Assembly: GCA_900757285.1 (NCBI GenBank)
Contig: CAAENI010000168.1
Location: 1 to 5,998 of the forward strand
Source of the DNA: an uncultured Collinsella sp.
Lineage (GTDB): Bacteria > Actinomycetota > Coriobacteriia > Coriobacteriales > Coriobacteriaceae
DNA: 5,998 nt
Direction of reading: 5' to 3'
How positions within the stretch are numbered: position 1 is the stretch's first letter; every line of letters begins with the position of its first letter. Position numbers and translations under genes: made by a program. Below the pieces are notes generated by a model. The model had not been told where the DNA came from. It did no database searches and saw only the letters and a list, made by a program, of their open reading frames with translations. This document shows, one piece after another, positions 1-5,208 of this stretch.

Positions 1-78
1 AGTTCGCGAAGCCCACTTCCCCAGACAAAGCCACCCCGCCGGGCAAGGCCCCAGCGCGAGACCGTCCCGGATGCCTAC

Positions 79-2607
79 CTACTCGTTGTCGCCTGCGGTC
101 ATTTGCGTTGCGGAGAGCGCGCCGTCGGCAGCGGTTGCGGCTGCGGCGTCGGGCCAGACCCAGTCGGTGAAGGCCGGGTGATCGAAGCCCTCATCGCACG
201 CGAACTCGAAGGCCTCGGTGCGGAATGCCTCCCACTTATCAATCTGCTCGGCAAACTTATCGGCGTCGACCATGCGCAGCACGTCGGCGGCCAGTGCCCA
301 GCGGTCCATGTTGTTCAGGCGCAGCATGTCGAACGGCGTTGTCGTGGAGCCCTTCTCCTCGTAGCCATGGACGCGGAAGGCATCGTGGCCGGGGCGGTTC
401 CAGATCAGGCGACGAATCGTGCCGGCATAGGCGTGGAAGGCGAAGAGCACGGGCTTCTCGCCGCAGCCGAACAGCTCGGACCAGCGCTCATCGCTGATAG
501 CTTGGTCGTTCTCGCAGACGTTTTGGATCTTGAGCAGATCGACCACGTTGACGAACCACACCTTAACGCCCAGTTCGCGCAGCATATCGGTTGCGGCCAG
601 AGCCTCGAGCGTCGGCACGTCGCCGCACGTGGCGACCACGACGTCGGCCTCGGCGAGCGAATCGGCGGTCGATGCCCACTCCCACGTCGCGACACCCTCG
701 GCAAGCTCGGCGCAGGCCTCGTCAACCGTCTGGAAAGTCGGGGCGGGCTGCTTGCCACAGAAAATGGCGTTGACGCAGTCGGTGGACTGATAGACGCGCT
801 CGGCCACGGCAAGCGCCATGTTGGCGTCGGCCGGATAGTAAGCATTCACGATATGCGTATCGTTAGCCTTGTTGAGCAGCAGGTCGATAAAGCCGGGGTC
901 CTGGTGAGAGAAACCGTTGTGGTCCTGACGCCAGACGTGGCTCGACAGCAAAATGTTAAGGCCGCTGATGGGGGCACGCCACGGAATCTCGCGCTTGGTA
1001 GCCTCGAGCCACTTGCAGTGCTGGTTGACCATGGAGTCGACCACATGGACAAAGCTCTCGTAGGAGCTCCACACGCCGGAACGGCCAGTGAGCACGTAGG
1101 CCTCGAGGAAGCCCTCGCATTGGTGCTCGGACAGCTGCTCGACGACCTTACCGGAGCCTGCCAGCAGCTCGTCGTTGGCCTCGTCCTCGTAGAAGCCGGC
1201 GTCCCACTGCTTCTTGGTCACCTTGTAGGCAGCCTGCAGACGGTTGGACGCGGTCTCGTCGGGACCAAAGATGCGGAAGTCATCCATGTTCTTGGCCAGA
1301 ACGTCGGCAGTGTACTCACCAAAGACGCGGGCGGCCTCGGTGGAGCCCCAGCCATGACCATTAGTGTCGACGGGGACCTCGTGGGCATGAATATCGGGCA
1401 GCTCGAGCTCGCGACGCACCTTACCGCCGTTCGCGTTGGGGTTGGCGCCGATGCGCAGCTCGCCGGTCGGCATAAAGGCCGTCACCTCGGGGCGCACCTG
1501 ACCCTCGGGCGTAAAGAGCTCCTCGGGCTTGTAGGAGCGCAGCCACTCGCGCAGCACGCGGAAGTGCTCGTGGGTGTCTTTGGCGCTCGCGAGCGGCACC
1601 TGATGGGCGCGCCAGGAGTCTTCGGTCTTCTTGCCGTCAATCTGCTTGGGGCAGGTCCAACCTTTGGGCGTACGGAACACGATCATGGGATAGGCCGGGC
1701 GGACCACGGTCTCGCCCGCGGCAGCTTGGGCCTGTGCGGCGGCCTTGATGTCGCAGATCTCGTCAAAGACCTGCTCAAACAGGGCAGCGAAACGCTCGTG
1801 AATGCTCGCATGGCTCTCGTCGTCAAAGCCGGCGACAAAGAAGTGCGGTTTATAGCCCATGCCCTCAAAGAACTTGGTGAGCTCTTCGTCGGACACGCGG
1901 GCGAGGATGGTGGGGTTGGCGATCTTGTAGCCGTTGAGGTGCAGGATCGGAAGAACGATACCGTCGGTTGCCGGGTTCACGAGCTTGTTGGACTGCCAAG
2001 AGGTCGCGAGCGGGCCCGTCTCGGACTCACCGTCGCCCACCACGGCCACGGCCAGCAGACTCGGATTGTCCATGACGGCACCGTAGGCGTGGCTGAGCGT
2101 GTAGCCAAGCTCGCCGCCCTCGTGGATGGAACCGGGCGTCTCGGGCGCAAAGTGGCTCGGGATGCCGCCGGGATAAGAGAACTGGCGGAAGAACTTCTGC
2201 AGGCCTGCCTCGTCATTGGTGATGTCGGGGCGAATCTCGCGGTAGGTGCCGTCGAGCAGCGACTGAGCAGTACCGGCGGGGCCACCGTGACCAGGGCCCA
2301 TCAAGAAGATAGCATTCTGGTTGTGGTCGGCGATCAGTCGATTGACGTGACCGAACAGGAAGTTGATGCCGGGCGTGGTGCCCCAGTGGCCAACCAGGCG
2401 GTGCTTAACGTCCGGACGACCGAAGTCGCGCACCTCACCGGTTTTCTCGTCGACAAAGTCGGGGCGCATTAGCGGGTTAGAGCGAAGGTAGATCTGACCG
2501 ACGGACAGATAGTTCGATGCGCGCCAATACAGGTCGACGCCCTCGAGCTCGGAAGCCGGCACCTCGTGGCCCAGCTTTTGCCACGGCGTCCCCAGTGTTT
2601 TAGCCAT
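79..2607 (-). CDS. xfp: Xylulose-5-phosphate/fructose-6-phosphate phosphoketolase
   Basis: This is a thiamine-diphosphate enzyme of the cytosol that splits xylulose-5-P (and, in bifid-type enzymes, fructose-6-P) with phosphate, giving acetyl-phosphate plus glyceraldehyde-3-P or erythrose-4-P. The 842 residues cover the full family length (about 790-830) with all three domains. Visible motifs are VGHWGTTPG (His74), GPGHGGP (His107), PSHFAPETPGS (His152), the phosphoketolase signature EGGELGY (163-169), the ThDP/metal motif GDGESETGP (191-199), SWRAHQ (His335), SEHQCEG (Glu494), RQDHNGFSHQD (His563, His568) and GKQPAP (Lys619). These correspond to the catalytic histidines, glutamate and lysine known from Bifidobacterium Xfp, so the enzyme should be active. 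Compared with that family it has a roughly 10-residue insertion near residue 55 and an Ala-rich C-terminal extension, yet ends in SATQMTAGDNE, much like bifidobacterial Xfp. The ATG is supported by AAGGGA at 2616-2621, 8 nt upstream. Dual substrate use is inferred from similarity; the gene lies downstream of a LacI-type regulator with operators between them. Confidence 0.97.
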   Translation of the reverse strand: MAKTLGTPWQKLGHEVPASELEGVDLYWRASNYLSVGQIYLRSNPLMRPDFVDEKTGEVRDFGRPDVKHRLVGHWGTTPGINFLFGHVNRLIADHNQNAIFLMGPGHGGPAGTAQSLLDGTYREIRPDITNDEAGLQKFFRQFSYPGGIPSHFAPETPGSIHEGGELGYTLSHAYGAVMDNPSLLAVAVVGDGESETGPLATSWQSNKLVNPATDGIVLPILHLNGYKIANPTILARVSDEELTKFFEGMGYKPHFFVAGFDDESHASIHERFAALFEQVFDEICDIKAAAQAQAAAGETVVRPAYPMIVFRTPKGWTCPKQIDGKKTEDSWRAHQVPLASAKDTHEHFRVLREWLRSYKPEELFTPEGQVRPEVTAFMPTGELRIGANPNANGGKVRRELELPDIHAHEVPVDTNGHGWGSTEAARVFGEYTADVLAKNMDDFRIFGPDETASNRLQAAYKVTKKQWDAGFYEDEANDELLAGSGKVVEQLSEHQCEGFLEAYVLTGRSGVWSSYESFVHVVDSMVNQHCKWLEATKREIPWRAPISGLNILLSSHVWRQDHNGFSHQDPGFIDLLLNKANDTHIVNAYYPADANMALAVAERVYQSTDCVNAIFCGKQPAPTFQTVDEACAELAEGVATWEWASTADSLAEADVVVATCGDVPTLEALAATDMLRELGVKVWFVNVVDLLKIQNVCENDQAISDERWSELFGCGEKPVLFAFHAYAGTIRRLIWNRPGHDAFRVHGYEEKGSTTTPFDMLRLNNMDRWALAADVLRMVDADKFAEQIDKWEAFRTEAFEFACDEGFDHPAFTDWVWPDAAAATAADGALSATQMTAGDNE

Positions 2608-2615
2608 TGTTTATG

Positions 2616-2621
2616 TCCCTT
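2616..2621 (-). promoter_or_regulatory. Ribosome binding site of xfp
   Basis: The minus strand reads AAGGGA 8 nt before the ATG at 2607. This purine-rich Shine-Dalgarno match at normal spacing fixes the start, and the protein then begins MAKTLGTPWQKL, which fits the usual phosphoketolase N-terminus (GTPWQKL). Confidence 0.7.
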
Positions 2622-2665
2622 CGCTGTGCGGTCACCCTCCAATACGGCAACCTTTCGTTGGGACC

Positions 2666-2671
2666 AGTATA
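2666..2671 (-). promoter_or_regulatory. Probable -10 box of the xfp promoter
   Basis: The minus strand reads TATACT (5 of 6 to TATAAT), 58 nt before the xfp start codon, which would give a 5' untranslated region of roughly 50 nt. No good TTGACA-like -35 box is present at 16-18 bp spacing; that stretch is occupied by the two palindromic operators. The same hexamer occurs as the candidate -10 box of the upstream lacI-family gene. The placement is by eye only. Confidence 0.45.
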
Positions 2672-2673
2672 TT

Positions 2674-2691
2674 TGCTAAAACGTTTTATCA
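2674..2691. promoter_or_regulatory. LacI-family operator O1 (xfp-proximal)
   Basis: The site contains the perfect 12-bp palindrome TAAAACGTTTTA (2677-2688) with a central CG, extended by TG and CA at the ends. It fits the 18-bp pattern TGNNAAAACGTTTTANCA shared with the second site. A central CpG within an A/T-rich palindrome is the hallmark of LacI-family operators, where the hinge-helix leucine intercalates. It begins 2 bp upstream of the probable -10 box, so a bound protein would block RNA polymerase. The adjacent LacI-family gene is the obvious candidate ligand, by inference. Confidence 0.7.
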
Positions 2692-2692
2692 T

Positions 2693-2714
2693 GGTGAAAA
2701 AACGTTTTACCACC
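2693..2714. promoter_or_regulatory. LacI-family operator O2 (xfp-distal)
   Basis: This is a 22-bp imperfect palindrome: GGTG and CACC arms around AAAACGTTTT, with two unpaired positions on each side. It fits the same pattern, TGNNAAAACGTTTTANCA (2695-2712), as the proximal site. The two centres are 21 bp apart, two helical turns, placing both sites on the same face of the DNA. It covers the -35 position of the probable xfp promoter, consistent with cooperative repression. Confidence 0.68.
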
Positions 2715-2811
2715 CTTATCAATCCCATCGATTAGCAAAACGCGACATTCACCTGCGGCGTTGATTGTCACAGGTGCTCCACATTCGGTCTCTGCAAATT
2801 GGTAAACGTGT

Positions 2812-3840
2812 TTAGTTGTGTTTAGTAAGCTCGAGCACGCTGTCCTTAACGATAAGCTCCGGCTCCAGAACGACCTCTTCGGCACGCCTGCCGCCCCTAC
2901 CGGCAAGACGCTTGGACATGCAGCCAAAAGCATGCTCCGCAAGGACACCAGGGTCCTGCTCAATCGCGGTCAGTGCCGGCTCAAAGAGAACGTCGGCCGC
3001 CGAGTTGTCATAGCTCACCACCGAGATATCGCCCGGGATGCTCTTCCCCATCTCGTGCAAGCGCTTGAGCAAACCGAGGGCAATGTTATCCGAGCTTGCG
3101 AACACGGCAGTGGCGTCAGTTGCGAGCACTGCCTCCGAGGCCTCGTATGCGCTCGGAATGTAGTACTCGCTCTCAAACTCCAAACGCGCGTCGATCGGCA
3201 GGCCAACCTCGCGCAGCGCGCGCTCATAGCCGGCAAGTCGCTTGCGACCCGTATTGGAACGGCGGGCATTAACCAGGCAGGCAATACGGCGGTGGCCTTG
3301 CTCGATCAGATAGCGGGTGGCCATATAGCCGCCCATCTCGTGGTCGAACATCACCTTGTCGCACTCGAGCCCCTCAATGGCACGGTCGACCATTACGGCC
3401 GGGATGGGCAGGTGGCTGACCTCTTCGCGCAGGGCGCGGTCATCGGAGAACTCGTCACCCACCACCAGGAAGACGCCATCAACGCCGCGCGTCACCAGCT
3501 GGCGCAGCAGCTCCAGATCGTCATCGGCGCTTCCGCCCGAGCTGGTAATGAAGAGCGCATAGCCGTCCTCGCGGCAGCGCTTTTCCAGGCTACCGGCGAG
3601 CGAGGCAAAAAAGCGGCTCTCGATGTTAGGGACGATAAGGCCCAGCGTGCGCGACTCGCGCATGACCAGGCTGCGCGCAATCTGGTTGGGAACATAGTGG
3701 TTGCGCGCCGCGACCTCTTTGATGAGCTTGCGGTTTTCTTCCGAGATGCGACAGGGCCGATTATTGAGAACAAGCGAGACCGACGAGGGGGAAAGCCCCA
3801 CCTCCTGGGCGATCTGCTTGAGGGTGATTTTGTTGGCCAT
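2812..3840 (-). CDS. LacI-family transcriptional regulator, probable repressor of xfp
   Basis: This 342-residue protein has the complete LacI/GalR architecture. An N-terminal helix-turn-helix spans about residues 5-25 (TLKQIAQEVGLSPSSVSLVL). The hinge helix is at about 50-60 (PNQIARSLVM), with Leu58 at the position that intercalates into the operator CpG. A periplasmic-binding-protein-like effector domain follows from about 65 (LGLIVPNIESRFFASL) to the end. Arg201 (GRKRLAGYERAL), Asp251 (FASSDNIALGLL) and SVVSYDNS (273-280) resemble the sugar-contacting segments of RbsR/PurR-type members. The effector cannot be named from sequence; a pentose, hexose or sugar phosphate feeding the phosphoketolase is inferred from context. 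The ATG at 3838-3840 is preceded by a strong GGAAGGAG (3845-3852). The gene lies directly upstream of xfp on the same strand and is divergent from murB. Family assignment is firm; the target is inferred from the operators between the two genes. Confidence 0.93.
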   Translation of the reverse strand: MANKITLKQIAQEVGLSPSSVSLVLNNRPCRISEENRKLIKEVAARNHYVPNQIARSLVMRESRTLGLIVPNIESRFFASLAGSLEKRCREDGYALFITSSGGSADDDLELLRQLVTRGVDGVFLVVGDEFSDDRALREEVSHLPIPAVMVDRAIEGLECDKVMFDHEMGGYMATRYLIEQGHRRIACLVNARRSNTGRKRLAGYERALREVGLPIDARLEFESEYYIPSAYEASEAVLATDATAVFASSDNIALGLLKRLHEMGKSIPGDISVVSYDNSAADVLFEPALTAIEQDPGVLAEHAFGCMSKRLAGRGGRRAEEVVLEPELIVKDSVLELTKHN

Positions 3841-3875
3841 CTCGCTCCTTCCGGGTTTACGCGCAATCTCTTGAA

Positions 3876-3881
3876 AGTATA
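3876..3881 (-). promoter_or_regulatory. Candidate -10 box of the LacI-family gene
   Basis: The minus strand reads TATACT, 35 nt before the regulator's ATG and followed by GGAAGGAG at 3845-3852 as ribosome binding site. No convincing -35 hexamer stands 16-18 bp upstream, so this is tentative. A degenerate operator-like element lies just upstream at 3901-3919. Confidence 0.35.
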
Positions 3882-3900
3882 GCGACTACCCCTCTACCTC

Positions 3901-3919
3901 GGTGATAAACACTTTACCA
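3901..3919. promoter_or_regulatory. Degenerate operator-like inverted repeat upstream of the regulator gene
   Basis: The sequence GGTGATAAACACTTTACCA has the GGTG...ACCA ends and the AAA/TTT core of the distal xfp operator. It is one base shorter and lacks the central CG. It lies upstream of the candidate -10 box of the regulator gene, so it could be a weak autoregulatory site or chance similarity. Confidence 0.25.
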
Positions 3920-3974
3920 ATCCGGTGGACGGCTGTTTTATCGCCGCCAGCGCACCAAATCCGTCCGGGTGGGG

Positions 3975-3980
3975 TATATT
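3975..3980 (+). promoter_or_regulatory. Candidate -10 box of murB
   Basis: TATATT (5 of 6 to TATAAT) stands 43 nt before the murB ATG. murB is divergent from its left neighbour, so its promoter must lie in this 183-bp gap. No recognisable -35 box is seen at the right spacing. A perfect 10-bp palindrome, CAATCGATTG (3982-3991), falls where transcription would start, and could be an operator or coincidence. Confidence 0.3.
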
Positions 3981-4006
3981 GCAATCGATTGATGACAACG
4001 ACCACC

Positions 4007-4015
4007 AAAAGGCGG
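4007..4015 (+). promoter_or_regulatory. Ribosome binding site deciding the murB start
   Basis: AAAAGGCGG lies 8 nt before the ATG at 4024. The reading frame stays open back to an ATG at 3925, but that would add 33 residues unlike MurB and would run through the candidate promoter. The site therefore favours 4024. Confidence 0.6.
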
Positions 4016-4023
4016 ATATTCGT

Positions 4024-4986
4024 ATGCACGAGAACGATTTTTTTAACGAGGACCTGCTGTGCGCGCTCGCTGGCGTTGCCGGCGAGGACAACGTGCTGAT
4101 GAGCGAGCCCATGCGCGAGCACACCACGTTTAAGATCGGCGGTCCGGCCGACGTCTTTGTCACGCCCGATACTGAGCAAGGCCTCGTCGCCACGCTCGAT
4201 ACCTGCTATCGCTGCAATCTACCACTCACCATCGTGGGCAACGGCTCCGACTTGCTCGTCGGCGACAAGGGCATCCGCGGCGTCGTCGTAGCGCTGGGCG
4301 AGGGCCTCTCCGACATTACGGTCGACGGCACGCACGTCACGGCGGCAGCCGGCGCCTTGCTTTCCGATGTCGCAGCCGCGGCAGCCGAGGCCGGCCTTAC
4401 CGGCATGGAGCCCATCTCGGGCATTCCCGGATCGGTCGGCGGTGCCTGCTACATGAACGCCGGAGCATACGGCGCCTGCATGGCCGATGTGCTGGAGTCC
4501 GTGCGCGTCTACAAGCCCGCCCGCATGCTCGACGACGGCACCCGCGGTAGCGGCAGCATTATCGAGTTCGATGTCGATGAGCTCAACCTGGGCTATCGCA
4601 AGAGCCGCATTGCCGACGACGGTTTCATCGTGCTTTCGGCCACTTTCAATCTCGCCCCGGGCAACGCCGCGATGATCAAGGCCGACATGGACGACTACCG
4701 CCAGCGCCGCGAGGACAAGCAGCCACTCGACATGCCGAGTGCCGGCTCCACCTTCAAGCGCCCCGAGGGCCACTTTGCCGGCAAGCTCATCATGGACGCC
4801 GGCCTGCGAGGACACGCCATTGGCGGCGCGCAGGTGAGCGAAAAGCACTGCGGCTTCATCGTCAACGCCGACCACGCCACCGCCGCCGATGTCGACGAAC
4901 TCATCCGCCACATCCAAACAACCGTCAAAGACCAATTCGACGTGGACCTCGAACCCGAAGTCCACCGAGTCGGCGAATTCCTCTAA
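4024..4986 (+). CDS. murB: UDP-N-acetylenolpyruvoylglucosamine reductase (MurB)
   Basis: MurB is a cytosolic FAD enzyme that reduces UDP-GlcNAc-enolpyruvate with NADPH to UDP-MurNAc, the second committed step of peptidoglycan precursor synthesis. From the chosen ATG it has 320 residues. The FAD-binding domain shows TTFKIGGPAD (34-43), IVGNGSDLLV (70-79) and MEPISGIPGSVGGACYMNAGAYG (128-150). The substrate domain shows GYRKSRI (190-196), whose Arg192 corresponds to the E. coli Arg159 position. It also has SAGSTFKRP (239-247), with Ser242 as the proton donor to the flavin intermediate, and LEPEVHRVG (309-317), with Glu312 matching E. coli Glu325. All catalytic residues are present. The length and the motif layout suggest the type II class, without the E. 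coli insert. It is monocistronic as far as can be seen: divergent from the LacI-family gene, and ending 4 nt before a strong terminator. Confidence 0.96.
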   Translation: MHENDFFNEDLLCALAGVAGEDNVLMSEPMREHTTFKIGGPADVFVTPDTEQGLVATLDTCYRCNLPLTIVGNGSDLLVGDKGIRGVVVALGEGLSDITVDGTHVTAAAGALLSDVAAAAAEAGLTGMEPISGIPGSVGGACYMNAGAYGACMADVLESVRVYKPARMLDDGTRGSGSIIEFDVDELNLGYRKSRIADDGFIVLSATFNLAPGNAAMIKADMDDYRQRREDKQPLDMPSAGSTFKRPEGHFAGKLIMDAGLRGHAIGGAQVSEKHCGFIVNADHATAADVDELIRHIQTTVKDQFDVDLEPEVHRVGEFL

Positions 4987-4990
4987 AAAA

Positions 4991-5025
4991 GAAGGCCCCG
5001 AAAGGGGCCTTCACTTTCTTTTATT
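4991..5025 (+). terminator. Intrinsic terminator of murB
   Basis: A perfect 9-bp stem, GAAGGCCCC (4991-4999) with GGGGCCTTC (5004-5012), is closed by a GAAA tetraloop and followed by the T-rich run ACTTTCTTTTATT. It begins 4 nt after the murB stop codon. An A run precedes the stem, so it could also work on the opposite strand. Confidence 0.92.
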
Positions 5026-5064
5026 CAGACAACCAATCCGGTGCGTAGCGCCCCGAACCCGAGA

Positions 5065-5200
5065 GGGCCGCGTGCCCGCCCGCAATATATTTGATTGATC
5101 GCGAGTTCCGCACGCAAAGAAGGCCACTTAATGTGGCCTTCGTCTTGCGCAGGACTGCCCGAGCAGACAATCAAATATATTGCGGGCGGGCACGCGGCCC
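5065..5200. repeat. Nested palindrome: perfect 33-bp inverted repeats around a hairpin
   Basis: The arm at 5065-5097 is the exact reverse complement of 5168-5200 over 33 bp. The outer part is GC-rich (GGGCCGCGTGCCCGCCCGC) and the inner part AT-rich (AATATATTTGATTG). The 70-bp interior carries a separate 9-bp hairpin (5119-5141), and the segments between arm and hairpin are also partly complementary. The whole 136 bp can fold as one long stem on either strand. The flanks show no target-site duplication, and no open reading frame inside is credible. It lies between the convergent murB and hydrolase genes, starting 53 bp after the murB terminator stem and ending 8 bp beyond the hydrolase stop codon. 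It may be a multi-copy intergenic palindrome, a non-autonomous mobile element or an oversized bidirectional terminator. Confidence 0.9.
5119..5141 (-). terminator. Probable terminator hairpin of the hydrolase gene
   Basis: A perfect 9-bp stem, GAAGGCCAC (5119-5127) with GTGGCCTTC (5133-5141), has a 5-nt loop. On the minus strand it is followed by TTTGCG, a short T tract, and comes 68 bp after the stop codon of the cell-wall hydrolase gene. It shares the GAAGGCC/GGCCTTC base of the murB terminator. The T tract is weak, so efficiency is uncertain. Confidence 0.6.
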
Positions 5201-5208
5201 AGTCGGCT

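Larger units (their letters stand above)
2608..2811. other. Intergenic region between the LacI-family gene and xfp
   Basis: This 204-bp gap holds the xfp ribosome binding site, probable promoter and tandem operators in its xfp-proximal half. The other half is less structured. There is a weak 6-bp stem (CACCTG at 2750-2755 with CAGGTG at 2771-2776, 15-nt loop) with only a short T run after it on the minus strand, so it is a poor terminator. A half-operator AAAACG lies at 2737-2742. A degenerate palindrome TAAACGTGTTTA (2803-2814) overlaps the regulator's stop codon. Some readthrough from the regulator gene into xfp is therefore possible. Confidence 0.5.

Noticed and set aside
1..78. Terminator for xfp downstream of its stop codon
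   Set aside because: The region is GC-rich but I found no stem of useful length followed by a T tract on the minus strand; the terminator, if any, may lie outside the window.
103..2472. Long open frame on the plus strand (789 residues)
   Set aside because: It is antisense to the phosphoketolase gene, whose conserved motifs are unmistakable. The product has no recognisable motifs; long antisense frames are common in high-GC genes that avoid codons giving antisense stops.
2674..2712. CcpA-type cre sites
   Set aside because: The cre pattern places CG 6 bases after the start of TG; both sites here have 8, and the longer palindrome fits a different LacI-family protein.
2818..3882. Open frame of 354 residues on the plus strand opposite the LacI-family gene
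   Set aside because: It is a shadow of the regulator gene with no recognisable domain and no ribosome binding site that I can see.
3925..4023. Upstream ATG start for murB at 3925
   Set aside because: The extra 33 residues do not resemble MurB and would cover the only region where the murB promoter can lie; the ribosome binding site at 4007-4015 supports 4024.
4219..4965. Open frame of 248 residues on the minus strand opposite murB
   Set aside because: It is antisense to a complete, motif-rich murB and has no family features of its own.
3916..5043. 12-bp direct repeat ACCAATCCGGTG flanking murB (3916-3927 and 5032-5043)
   Set aside because: One 12-mer match between two places in a 6-kb window is about what chance gives, and the match does not extend.
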